DNA of 5,270 nt from Enterobacteriaceae bacterium (lineage in GTDB: Bacteria > Pseudomonadota > Gammaproteobacteria > Enterobacterales > Enterobacteriaceae), in NCBI GenBank assembly GCA_022712475.1, contig JALAGK010000285.1, positions 1 to 5,270 on the forward strand, read 5' to 3'. The notes beneath the pieces are model-generated. The model ran no database searches. It worked only from the letters and a program-made list of their open reading frames with translations, and was not told the DNA's origin. Positions 1 through 5,270 of this stretch are shown here, piece by piece. Numbering within the stretch: the stretch's first letter is position 1; the number at the start of each line of letters is the position of its first letter. A program made the position numbers and the translations under genes.

Positions 1-231
1 CGCAGGCAGGCCAGAAATGGGAGCAGACAGCCCCTTACCCGGCTGCCAGCGCATCAACTCGCCGCCACGTAGCGTGATAAGCATCCCCTGATTATCCGGC
101 AAAAAAGCCAGCGACCAGGGATGAGCAAGGTTGCTTTGCAGGGTTTCAACGCGAGCAGTAGCGGCAAATACCGGGCCACAGGTCAACAGCAGCCCGGCAA
201 GCAGTGTGTGCAGGACGAATTTCACTACCAC
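1..231 (-). CDS. yliI: PQQ-dependent aldose sugar dehydrogenase YliI, N-terminal part (3' end beyond left edge)
   Basis: The first 77 codons are visible and the frame runs off position 1. The mature start closely resembles remembered E. coli YliI (Asd): residues 38-49 read HPWSLAFLPDNQ, followed by GMLITLRGGEL, the first blade of the glucose/sorbosone dehydrogenase beta-propeller. The family is periplasmic, binds PQQ and calcium and oxidises aldoses; the catalytic residues lie outside the window. Residues 1-23 form a signal peptide (hydrophobic LHTLLAGLLLT core, likely cleavage after VFA). I chose the GTG at 231 because AGGAG at 240-236 ends 4 bases before it. A second GTG at 225 is 10 bases from the same site. 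An in-frame ATG at 255 would add MDGQKRRV, giving a more basic signal-peptide n-region, but has no clear ribosome site. The gene lies 69 bases downstream of bssR on the same strand with no terminator seen between them. Identity is well supported; the exact start is not. Confidence 0.9.
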   Translation of the reverse strand, partial: MVVKFVLHTLLAGLLLTCGPVFAATARVETLQSNLAHPWSLAFLPDNQGMLITLRGGELMRWQPGKGLSAPISGLPA

Positions 232-235
232 GACT

Positions 236-240
236 CTCCT
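236..240 (-). promoter_or_regulatory. Ribosome binding site of yliI (AGGAG)
   Basis: AGGAG on the minus strand lies 4 bases before the GTG at 231 and 10 bases before the GTG at 225. It is the only good Shine-Dalgarno match near the start and is the reason for preferring a GTG over the in-frame ATG at 255, which lies upstream of this site. Confidence 0.6.
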
Positions 241-300
241 TTTTTGACCATCCATAAAGCGTAGCCGTCCCGCCCAGGAAATGACAGCATATACAAAAGG

Positions 301-675
301 TCAATCAAGCGGTGTCACTGTACTGGCCTGTTCAAGCGCATTGAGCACCCTGCCAAGCTCATCAACGCAGGACGCCAGCTTTCTGGCATCCACGCTGCAC
401 CACTGCGGGCAGTGGCGCGGGCCGCTCATCAGGCAAAGCGCTGTATGCGACAACACCTGCGCGGCGTTTTGACACAAAACGTTCCCTTGTTCAGGCACGC
501 CTTCACCCGGTGCCCGAAACTGCGCACTCAGTGCAAATAATTCGTCGCGCAACCGTTCACTGTCGGCCATTGAGAGCTGCCCACAGGCACGGCAAATCTG
601 CAGAGTTGAAAATAAGGTACGATGCATCTCACCAAGTCTTTGAAGCAGCAGCGCTTCATCACGCATTTCATGCAT
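301..675 (-). CDS. bssR: Biofilm formation regulator BssR (YliH family), diverged
   Basis: This 124-residue soluble protein has no signal peptide or membrane segment and is predicted to be mostly helical. It aligns with remembered E. coli BssR (about 127 aa) around SERLRDELFAL (residues 39-49) and, most tellingly, CLMSG-x2-HCP at 81-90 followed by VDARKL-x2-C at 95-103. In E. coli, BssR is strongly expressed in biofilms and influences biofilm formation, indole and catabolite-linked expression; its biochemical activity is unknown. This copy has seven cysteines (28, 31, 68, 81, 89, 93, 103), including a CRAC (CxxC) pair and CPQWC. From memory the E. coli protein has far fewer. The start ATG at 675 has AGGAGG 4 bases upstream; the ATG at 666 is too far from it. 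The gene diverges from rimO and is followed by yliI, the same arrangement as in E. coli. The assignment rests on one motif block plus synteny, and both agree. Confidence 0.85.
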   Translation of the reverse strand: MHEMRDEALLLQRLGEMHRTLFSTLQICRACGQLSMADSERLRDELFALSAQFRAPGEGVPEQGNVLCQNAAQVLSHTALCLMSGPRHCPQWCSVDARKLASCVDELGRVLNALEQASTVTPLD

Positions 676-679
676 ATTC

Positions 680-685
680 CCTCCT
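680..685 (-). promoter_or_regulatory. Ribosome binding site of bssR (AGGAGG)
   Basis: A full-consensus AGGAGG on the minus strand lies 4 bases before the ATG at 675. It predicts efficient translation and fixes the start of bssR against the second in-frame ATG at 666, which would be 13 bases away. Confidence 0.75.
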
Positions 686-711
686 GTTGCACCCAGATAA
701 TACCCACAATA

Positions 712-717
712 ATTATA
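712..717 (-). promoter_or_regulatory. Putative bssR promoter -10 box (TATAAT)
   Basis: The minus strand reads CCTATAATTA, a perfect TATAAT 36 bases before the bssR start codon. Transcription would begin near 705, giving a leader of about 30 bases. No good TTGACA-like -35 is found 15-18 bases upstream. The C directly before TATAAT is a feature favoured by the stationary-phase sigma factor RpoS, so RpoS dependence or an activator is possible; that is inference. The box overlaps two short perfect palindromes, ATAATTAT at 709-716 and TAGGCCTA at 716-723. Confidence 0.5.
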
Positions 718-793
718 GGCCTAAATTTCAGATGAGCAGGTGGCATGGACATAATTTACGCAACCTAACAAACCGTTTGTGCGCATATAGCGG

Positions 794-799
794 TACAAT
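794..799 (+). promoter_or_regulatory. Candidate rimO promoter -10 box (TACAAT)
   Basis: TACAAT matches the -10 consensus at five of six positions and would start transcription near 806, about 57 bases before rimO. No convincing -35 lies at the right distance (TTGTGC at 777-782 is only 11 bases away), so this is a weak call. It is the best sigma-70-like match in the divergent spacer on this strand. Confidence 0.3.
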
Positions 800-839
800 T
801 TTGCTGCCCGGCGCTGTAGAATCCCCGCCTGATAATTCC

Positions 840-866
840 ATGAATGATGATTTTTTGACCTTATGA
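840..866 (+). other. Possible 8-codon upstream ORF (MNDDFLTL) overlapping the rimO start
   Basis: An ATG at 840 opens MNDDFLTL, whose TGA (864-866) overlaps the rimO ATG (863-865) as ATGA. Such overlaps permit translational coupling, which could matter because rimO has no visible Shine-Dalgarno of its own. The mini-ORF also lacks a clear ribosome site, and a frame this short can occur by chance. No function is claimed. Confidence 0.2.
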
Positions 867-2188
867 GCAATGTGACTACCCCGCCGAAAATCGGCTTTGT
901 CTCGCTGGGCTGCCCGAAAAACCTGGTGGATTCTGAGCGCATTCTGACCGAACTGCGTACCGAAGGTTATGATGTGGTGCCAAGCTATGACAATGCCGAT
1001 ATGGTTATCGTCAATACCTGTGGCTTTATTGACAGTGCGGTGCAGGAATCGCTGGAAGCCATCGGCGAGGCGCTGAAAGAAAACGGCAAAGTCATCGTGA
1101 CCGGCTGCCTCGGTGCTAAAGAAGACCAAATCCGTGAAGTGCACCCGAAGGTGCTGGAAATCACGGGTCCACACAGCTATGAACAGGTCCTGTCGCACGT
1201 GCACCATTATGTGCCAAAGCCTGAACACAACCCCTATCTGAGCCTGGTACCGGCACAGGGCGTGAAGCTTACGCCGCGCCACTATGCCTATCTGAAGATT
1301 TCAGAAGGCTGTAATCACCGTTGCTCTTTCTGCATCATTCCGTCAATGCGTGGCGATCTCGACAGCCGCCCGGTGGGCGACGTGTTGGCCGAGGCCAAGC
1401 GCCTGGTGGAATCTGGCGTAAAAGAACTGCTGGTAATTTCTCAGGACACTTCGGCTTATGGCGTAGACGTTAAGCACCGCACGGGGTTCTGGAACGGTGA
1501 GCCGGTGAAAACCAGCATGGTCAGCCTGTGTGAACAGCTTGCGCGCCTCGGGGTCTGGACCCGCCTGCACTATGTGTATCCGTACCCACATGTTGATGAT
1601 GTTATCCCGCTGATGGCGGAAGGCAAAATCCTGCCGTATCTGGATATCCCGTTACAGCACGCCAGCCCGCGTATTCTGAAGCTGATGAAACGCCCAGGCG
1701 CGGTTGAGCGCACGTTAGAGCGCATTAAGAAATGGCGTGAGATCTGCCCGGAGCTGACGCTACGTTCTACCTTTATCGTGGGTTTCCCTGGTGAAACGGA
1801 AGAAGACTTCCAGATGTTGCTCGACTTTCTTAAAGAAGCGCGTCTGGATCGCGTAGGCTGCTTTAAGTACAGCCCAGTTGAAGGCGCTGCGGCCAACGAC
1901 CTGCCGGATCAGATCCCGGAAGAGGTCAAAGAAGAACGCTGGAACCGTTTTATGCAGCTCCAGCAGCAGATTTCCACCGAGCGTTTACAGGAAAAGATTG
2001 GCCGTGAAATTCTGGTGATGATTGACGAAGTCGATGAAGAAGGCGCCATTGGCCGCAGCATGGCCGATGCCCCGGAAATCGATGGCGCGGTGTATCTCAA
2101 CGGCGAAACCAACCTCAAGCCGGGGGACGTGGTGCGTGTGAAGGTGGAAAACGCCGACGAATACGATCTGTGGGCGAGCATCGTTTAA
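863..2188 (+). CDS. rimO: Ribosomal protein S12 methylthiotransferase RimO
   Basis: RimO is a cytoplasmic radical-SAM enzyme that adds a methylthio group to the beta-carbon of the conserved aspartate of ribosomal protein S12 (Asp89 in E. coli numbering). The protein is 441 aa, the same length as E. coli RimO and nearly identical to it throughout. The N-terminal methylthiotransferase domain (about 9-120) carries the auxiliary [4Fe-4S] cluster ligands C17, C53 and C82. The radical-SAM domain has the CNHRCSFC motif with C150, C154 and C157. The C-terminal TRAM domain (about 373-441), which contacts S12, ends in EYDLWASIV. The start [19 protein letters not shown] matches the family start. The region just upstream (TTTTTTGACCTT) has no Shine-Dalgarno, so initiation may be weak or coupled to a mini-ORF. 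The gene is divergent from bssR and convergent with the DUF4385 gene, with a 4-base overlap of the stop codons. No key residue is missing. Confidence 0.98.
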   Translation: MSNVTTPPKIGFVSLGCPKNLVDSERILTELRTEGYDVVPSYDNADMVIVNTCGFIDSAVQESLEAIGEALKENGKVIVTGCLGAKEDQIREVHPKVLEITGPHSYEQVLSHVHHYVPKPEHNPYLSLVPAQGVKLTPRHYAYLKISEGCNHRCSFCIIPSMRGDLDSRPVGDVLAEAKRLVESGVKELLVISQDTSAYGVDVKHRTGFWNGEPVKTSMVSLCEQLARLGVWTRLHYVYPYPHVDDVIPLMAEGKILPYLDIPLQHASPRILKLMKRPGAVERTLERIKKWREICPELTLRSTFIVGFPGETEEDFQMLLDFLKEARLDRVGCFKYSPVEGAAANDLPDQIPEEVKEERWNRFMQLQQQISTERLQEKIGREILVMIDEVDEEGAIGRSMADAPEIDGAVYLNGETNLKPGDVVRVKVENADEYDLWASIV

Positions 2189-2640
2189 CCGTAACGCTGC
2201 TGATGGGCCTTTTTGCGCGCCAGGTAATCTTTATCCTGGCGTAACGAGTCCCAGCACGCTTTAAAAATGGCCGCACTCGCGGCCTTTTCTTTATCCAGTT
2301 GATAAGGCAGTACACTGCCATCTGGTGCATATTTTTTGCCGCCCGGGTGATTGGCGTATCGCCGTGAGCGCGTATAGCCCATCTGGATAAACTTACGCGC
2401 CATATCCATCCCGACAAACTCATCCTTGCGGCGGTACGCTTCAAACATTGCCATAATTGCCTGCGCTGAAACGTGCGCCTGTGCCGGTGTTTTAAAACGC
2501 CAGTGCGGCAGGATCTCGCTTTTATACGGCTCTACCAGTAGAACGCCCTGCTCGCCACGCCCGACCTGATAAAGCTCCGGCTGCTCACGAAAATCAATCG
2601 CCGCAAAATCCAGGTCATAATTGAACGGTTTACTCGCCAT
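2185..2640 (-). CDS. DUF4385 domain protein, last gene of the gsi transcription unit
   Basis: This small soluble protein of 151 residues contains the conserved core of the DUF4385 family, whose function is unknown. Recognisable blocks are FNYDLDF near the N-terminus, [19 protein letters not shown] at 26-44, and GMDMARKF at 77-84 followed by [17 protein letters not shown] at 88-104. The C-terminus is basic ([11 protein letters not shown]). There is no signal peptide or membrane segment, and only one cysteine. I chose the ATG at 2640 because GGAG at 2652-2649 is 8 bases before it. An upstream GTG at 2646 (adding VS) overlaps the gsiD stop but is only 2 bases from that site. The gene follows gsiD by 2 bases, so translation is probably coupled. 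It occupies the place of yliE and yliF in E. coli. Base composition does not obviously differ from its neighbours. The reading frame contains a terminator-like hairpin at codons 119-124. Family membership is recognised from memory; no function can be assigned. Confidence 0.85.
   Translation of the reverse strand: MASKPFNYDLDFAAIDFREQPELYQVGRGEQGVLLVEPYKSEILPHWRFKTPAQAHVSAQAIMAMFEAYRRKDEFVGMDMARKFIQMGYTRSRRYANHPGGKKYAPDGSVLPYQLDKEKAASAAIFKACWDSLRQDKDYLARKKAHQQRYG
2218..2241. repeat. 7-bp inverted repeat just downstream of rimO
   Basis: CGCCAGG (2218-2224) and CCTGGCG (2235-2241) form a perfect 7-bp stem with a 10-base loop, starting 30 bases after the rimO stop. There is no T tract, so it is not a terminator by itself. 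It would lie in the rimO 3' untranslated region ahead of the stronger hairpin at 2269, and could simply reflect codon choice in the overlapping minus-strand gene. Confidence 0.35.
2269..2292 (+). terminator. Intrinsic terminator of rimO, inside the DUF4385 reading frame
   Basis: GGCCGC (2269-2274), loop ACTC, GCGGCC (2279-2284) and then TTTTCTTT form a perfect 6-bp all-GC stem with a T tract, preceded by AAAAAT. It lies 80 bases past the rimO stop and is the only good terminator on that side. On the minus strand the same stem is followed by ATTTTTAA, so it is potentially bidirectional. It sits antisense within codons 119-124 (KAASAA) of the convergent DUF4385 gene. The hairpin is seen directly; its activity is inferred. 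Confidence 0.75.
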
Positions 2641-2642
2641 AC

Positions 2643-3554
2643 TCACGGCTCCAGGCGCGGATCCAACGCATCGCGCAGCCCATCACCAAGCAGGTTAAAC
2701 GCCAGTACGGTCAGGAAAATCGCCAGACTTGGGAACAGTGCCACATGCGGTGCTATCGCCATATCGGCCTGCGCTTCGTTAAGCATAGCCCCCCACTCCG
2801 GCATGGGCGGCTGTGCGCCAAGGCCCAGAAATGACAGGCTGGCGGCAGAGATAATCGCCGTGCCAATGCGCATGGTGAAGAACACAATAATTGAGGAGAA
2901 CGTGCCAGGCAGGATATGGCGCAACAAAATTACCGAATCCGGCGCGCCAATGCTACGGGCAGACTCGATGAAGGTTTGTTGCTTGAGCACCAGCGTATTG
3001 CCGCGTACCAGTCTGGCAAACGCCGGAATCGTGAAGACCGCCACGGCAATAATCACGTTAACCATCCCACTACCCATCACTGCCACCACAGCAATCGCCA
3101 ACAGAATACCGGGAAAGGCAAACAGCACGTCGCAGACACGCATGATAAGCCGGTCCCACCAGCTTTCATAATAGCCAGCCACCAACCCCAGCAGCGTACC
3201 GATAACCGCACCGAGGGTCACAGAGAGAATACCCGCAGCAAGCGAAATAGGCGCGCCAACCAGTACACGACTGAAAATGTCGCGTCCAAGCGGGTCTACA
3301 CCAAACCAGTGCACCCAGGACGGCCCTTCGTTGAGTCGGTCGTAATCGAAATAGTTTTCTGCATCAAACGGCGCAATCCACGGTGCAGCAATCGCCAGCA
3401 AAATGAGCACCATAACAAACGTCCCGGCCACCAGCGCTATCGGCTGACGGCGCAGACGTCGCCAGAACTCATGCCACGGCGTGCGCACCCGTTCGGGCCG
3501 CACCATGGGCATCGCATTGAGTACCGCCTGTCGGCGCCAGTTAAACAATCGCAT
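2643..3554 (-). CDS. gsiD: Glutathione ABC transporter permease GsiD
   Basis: GsiD is one of two inner-membrane permease subunits of the GsiABCD importer, which takes up glutathione from the periplasm using ATP hydrolysed by GsiA. The protein is 303 aa, exactly the E. coli length, and starts [16 protein letters not shown] like it. A cytoplasmic N-terminal region with an OppC-type first membrane helix (about 37-61) is followed by the binding-protein-dependent permease domain (about 100-300, five further helices). The cytoplasmic EAA loop that contacts the ATPase is at 197-216 (ESARSIG ... HILP). [18 protein letters not shown] at 241-258 is typical of DppC/OppC relatives. I chose the ATG at 3554 over a longer frame opening at 3602, because that extension overlaps gsiC and has no homology. 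The gene begins 4 bases after the gsiC stop with only a poor ribosome site, so coupling to gsiC is likely. The gene appears intact. Confidence 0.97.
   Translation of the reverse strand: MRLFNWRRQAVLNAMPMVRPERVRTPWHEFWRRLRRQPIALVAGTFVMVLILLAIAAPWIAPFDAENYFDYDRLNEGPSWVHWFGVDPLGRDIFSRVLVGAPISLAAGILSVTLGAVIGTLLGLVAGYYESWWDRLIMRVCDVLFAFPGILLAIAVVAVMGSGMVNVIIAVAVFTIPAFARLVRGNTLVLKQQTFIESARSIGAPDSVILLRHILPGTFSSIIVFFTMRIGTAIISAASLSFLGLGAQPPMPEWGAMLNEAQADMAIAPHVALFPSLAIFLTVLAFNLLGDGLRDALDPRLEP
2649..2652 (-). promoter_or_regulatory. Ribosome binding site deciding the DUF4385 start (GGAG)
   Basis: GGAG lies within the last codons of gsiD. It is 8 bases before the ATG at 2640 and only 2 bases before the GTG at 2646, so it favours the ATG. 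Ribosomes finishing gsiD at the TGA (2645-2643) would be directly over this start. Confidence 0.6.
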
Positions 3555-3558
3555 TGCG

Positions 3559-4479
3559 TTATTTGTACCTGATTGTCGGATTGATGGCGGCATAAAGCAC
3601 ATCCACCACCAGGTTTATCAGTATGAACTCCAGCGAAAACAACAGCACTTCAGCCTGAATCACCGGGTAGTCACGCATCTCCACCGAGTCCACCAGCAAG
3701 CGCCCCAGTCCCGGCCAGTTAAACACTTTCTCCACCACAATGGAGCCACCGAGCAAAAAACCAAACTGTAGCCCCATCATGGTCACCACCGGGATCATGG
3801 CGTTACGCAGGCCGTGCTTCATCACCACTTTTGGCTCGCTCACGCCCTTCGCTCGCGCGGTGCGCATGTAGTCTTCCTGTAACACATCCACAAACGCAGC
3901 TCGGGTAAAACGCGCCATTACGGCCGCAACAGCCGCACCCAGGGTAATGGACGGCAGAATATAGTGCCGCCAGCTGTCTGCCCCAACCGTGGGTAGCCAG
4001 CCAAGGTCAACGGAGAAAATCTGCATCAACACCATACCAAGCGCAAAAGCAGGAAACGAAATGCCAGACACAGCCAACGCCATACTCAGCCTGTCTGGCC
4101 AGCGGTTACGCCAGACAGCGGCAATAATGCCTGTACACAGCCCAAACAGCGTCGCCCAGGCCATGCTGGTGAGGGTAAGCCAGAACGTCGGCATAAAGCG
4201 GCTGGCAATTTCCTCTGCAACCGGACGATGCGAGGCCATCGATATGCCAAAATCGCCATGCACCACATTGACGATATAGTGCACAAACTGCTGCCACAGC
4301 GGTAAATCCAGCCCAAGCTGATGGCGCACCATCGCCACGACCTCGCTATCAGCCTCGGGTCCGGCAATAAGTCGTGCCGGGTCGCCGGGCAGCAGATGTA
4401 CAAACAAAAACACCAGTACGGCAACAATCAGCAGCGTCGGGATCAGGCCAAAAAGCCGTTTAATGACATAACTGAGCAT
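3559..4479 (-). CDS. gsiC: Glutathione ABC transporter permease GsiC
   Basis: GsiC is the second inner-membrane permease subunit of the glutathione importer and pairs with GsiD. It is 306 aa, equal to E. coli GsiC and highly similar throughout. The first membrane helix (about 9-30) ends in LLPGDPAR (29-36), the signature of DppB/OppB-type permeases. A periplasmic segment (about 31-95) precedes the permease domain with five more helices. The EAA loop is at about 203-230 ([10 protein letters not shown] ... LRNAMIP). [15 protein letters not shown] at 245-259 and the C-terminal NPTIRYK are family hallmarks. The ATG at 4479 gives the family start [13 protein letters not shown] at 4487-4484 is 4 bases upstream. 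A longer frame from 4506 would begin inside the intercistronic hairpin and adds unrelated residues. It lies 43 bases after gsiB and 4 bases before gsiD, in one operon. No defect is seen. Confidence 0.97.
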   Translation of the reverse strand: MLSYVIKRLFGLIPTLLIVAVLVFLFVHLLPGDPARLIAGPEADSEVVAMVRHQLGLDLPLWQQFVHYIVNVVHGDFGISMASHRPVAEEIASRFMPTFWLTLTSMAWATLFGLCTGIIAAVWRNRWPDRLSMALAVSGISFPAFALGMVLMQIFSVDLGWLPTVGADSWRHYILPSITLGAAVAAVMARFTRAAFVDVLQEDYMRTARAKGVSEPKVVMKHGLRNAMIPVVTMMGLQFGFLLGGSIVVEKVFNWPGLGRLLVDSVEMRDYPVIQAEVLLFSLEFILINLVVDVLYAAINPTIRYK

Positions 4480-4487
4480 GCGTCTCC

Positions 4488-4526
4488 ATAAACGCCCCCT
4501 GGTCATGAGGGGGCGCTAACGTTTAT
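4488..4526. repeat. Strong intercistronic hairpin between gsiB and gsiC
   Basis: CGCCCCCT (4493-4500) and AGGGGGCG (4508-4515) form a perfect 8-bp stem with a 7-base loop. Outside it, ATAAA (4488-4492) can pair with TTTAT (4522-4526), separated by a 6-base bulge. The structure spans most of the gsiB-gsiC gap, begins at the gsiB stop codon and ends directly beside the gsiC ribosome site (GGAG, 4487-4484). After the GC stem the transcript reads only GTTTAT, so full termination is unlikely. Partial termination or protection of the gsiB 3' end is more likely and would give more binding protein than permease, as known in other ABC operons. The hairpin is seen; the role is inferred. Confidence 0.65.
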
Positions 4527-5270
4527 TTCAAATCCGCGTCGTCAAAGCTGAAACCGGTGTCCGGCATCACATAAAAACCGGTCAGGTTTTTACTGTGCGC
4601 TGAGACCAGTTTTTCTACCACCAATGGCACCCAGGGTGACTCCTTCCAGATAATGTCCTGCGCGTCTTTATAAAGCTTTGTTTTCTGTGCGCTATCGGCC
4701 GTCAGTAGCGCCGCGCTCAGCTCCTTATCCACCTGCGGGTTGCTGTAAAATGCCGTGTTAAAGAGCGTGGGCGGCCAGTTCTGCGTGGCAAACAGCGGTG
4801 ACAACGCCCAGTCCGCTTCACCTGTAGACGCACTCCAGCCAGTGTAGAACATACGCACGCCGCTCTGTTTTTGATCTTTACCCTCTACCTGGGCGGCCCG
4901 CTGCCCGGCATCCATCGCCGTGACCTGTACTTTAATGCCCACCTGCGCCAGTTGCTGCTGGGTAAACTGCAATACCTTGCGCGCCGTACTGTGGTTATGG
5001 GAGGACCACAGCGTGGTGGTGAAGCCGTCGGGATACCCCGCTTCTTTAAGCAGCGCTTTAGCTTTAGCGGGGGAATACGGCCACGGCTGATACGTCTGAG
5101 CATATTCAATCGAGGGCGGCACCACACCGGTTGCAGGTGTGGCATAACCGGAGAACGCCACTTTCACCAGCGCCTGACGGTTGATGGCGTAATTAATGGC
5201 CTCGCGCACTTTCGGGTTATCAAACGGCTTTTGCGTCACGTTCATACTGATATAGCGCTGCATAATGGAC
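4523..5270 (-). CDS. gsiB: Glutathione-binding protein GsiB, C-terminal part (5' end beyond right edge)
   Basis: GsiB is the periplasmic substrate-binding protein of the glutathione importer and belongs to the extracellular solute-binding family 5 (SBP_bac_5), with DppA, NikA and OppA. About 249 codons are visible. They match the second half of remembered E. coli GsiB (512 aa, about residue 264 on), reading [18 protein letters not shown] at the edge. Characteristic stretches include [55 protein letters not shown] and the C-terminal [14 protein letters not shown]. The signal peptide and first lobe lie outside the window. The frame is open across the right edge, so the internal ATG at 5263 is not the start. 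The stop is 43 bases before gsiC, with a strong hairpin in the gap. The gene appears intact in the visible part, and the gene order gsiB-gsiC-gsiD is as in E. coli. Confidence 0.97.
   Translation of the reverse strand, partial: SIMQRYISMNVTQKPFDNPKVREAINYAINRQALVKVAFSGYATPATGVVPPSIEYAQTYQPWPYSPAKAKALLKEAGYPDGFTTTLWSSHNHSTARKVLQFTQQQLAQVGIKVQVTAMDAGQRAAQVEGKDQKQSGVRMFYTGWSASTGEADWALSPLFATQNWPPTLFNTAFYSNPQVDKELSAALLTADSAQKTKLYKDAQDIIWKESPWVPLVVEKLVSAHSKNLTGFYVMPDTGFSFDDADLK

Noticed and set aside
299..304. TTGACC on the minus strand as a -35 box for a yliI promoter
   Set aside because: The only -10-like partner, TATGCT at 291-286, is 7 bases away, far too close, and nothing suitable lies at 16-18 bases.
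510..866. 118-codon plus-strand frame through bssR and the spacer
   Set aside because: It is mostly antisense to bssR and resembles no family. Only its last eight codons, as a possible rimO leader, are worth mention.
728..1282. 184-codon open frame on the minus strand overlapping the rimO 5' half and the divergent spacer
   Set aside because: It is antisense to rimO, which is certain by homology, has no recognisable domain, and is explained by rimO codon bias.
2916..3572. 218-codon open frame on the plus strand across gsiD
   Set aside because: Its composition is unnaturally rich in His, Arg, Asn and Gln, it has no known motifs, and it lies opposite the intact gsiD. It is a shadow frame.
3555..3602. 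N-terminal extension of GsiD (16 residues, [10 protein letters not shown]...)
   Set aside because: It overlaps the end of gsiC. The start at 3554 gives exactly the E. coli length of 303 residues and the family N-terminus.
4480..4506. N-terminal extension of GsiC (MTRGRLWRR)
   Set aside because: It starts inside the loop of the intercistronic hairpin. The ATG at 4479 has GGAG upstream and gives the family length of 306 residues.
1..5270. Search for mobile elements, CRISPR arrays, tRNA or rRNA genes and prophage or defence genes
   Set aside because: None was seen. The window is almost fully packed with core metabolic and transport genes, with no direct-repeat or transposase signatures.

Overview
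The window is a stretch of enterobacterial core chromosome (family Enterobacteriaceae, order Enterobacterales). It was recognised because five encoded proteins closely match remembered E. coli K-12 proteins in sequence, length and order: GsiB, GsiC, GsiD, RimO and YliI. A sixth, BssR, is a clear but diverged match. The locus corresponds to E. coli gsiB-gsiC-gsiD / rimO / bssR / yliI, seen in reverse orientation. One difference argues against E. coli or Salmonella themselves. Where E. coli carries the cyclic-di-GMP genes yliE/pdeI and yliF/dgcI between gsiD and rimO, this genome has a single small DUF4385-family gene. A relative such as Enterobacter, Kosakonia, Leclercia or Cedecea is plausible, but the genus cannot be fixed from sequence reading alone.

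Layout, left to right. At 1-231 (minus) lies the N-terminal part of yliI, a periplasmic PQQ-dependent aldose sugar dehydrogenase, with its signal peptide. At 301-675 (minus) is bssR, a small biofilm regulator, with a strong ribosome binding site and a consensus -10 box. The 187-base divergent spacer at 676-862 holds the bssR promoter and the leader of rimO. At 863-2188 (plus) is rimO, the radical-SAM enzyme that methylthiolates ribosomal protein S12. Its stop codon overlaps that of a convergent minus-strand gene at 2185-2640, the DUF4385 gene. Upstream of that on the minus strand follow gsiD (2643-3554), gsiC (3559-4479) and the C-terminal half of gsiB (4523-5270, running off the window). These are the two permeases and the periplasmic binding protein of the glutathione ABC importer.

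The gsi genes and the DUF4385 gene form one tightly packed minus-strand transcription unit. The gaps are 43 bases (gsiB-gsiC, holding a strong hairpin), 4 bases (gsiC-gsiD) and 2 bases (gsiD-DUF4385). The ATPase gene gsiA would lie beyond the right edge, as in E. coli. The most notable non-coding feature is a perfect GC-rich hairpin with a T tract at 2269-2292. It lies inside the DUF4385 reading frame and looks like the intrinsic terminator of rimO, about 80 bases past the rimO stop. It also has a T tract on the other strand, so it could act on the gsi transcript. I see no insertion sequence, CRISPR array, tRNA, rRNA or phage gene. The only candidate for something undescribed is the DUF4385 gene and its coupling to glutathione uptake.
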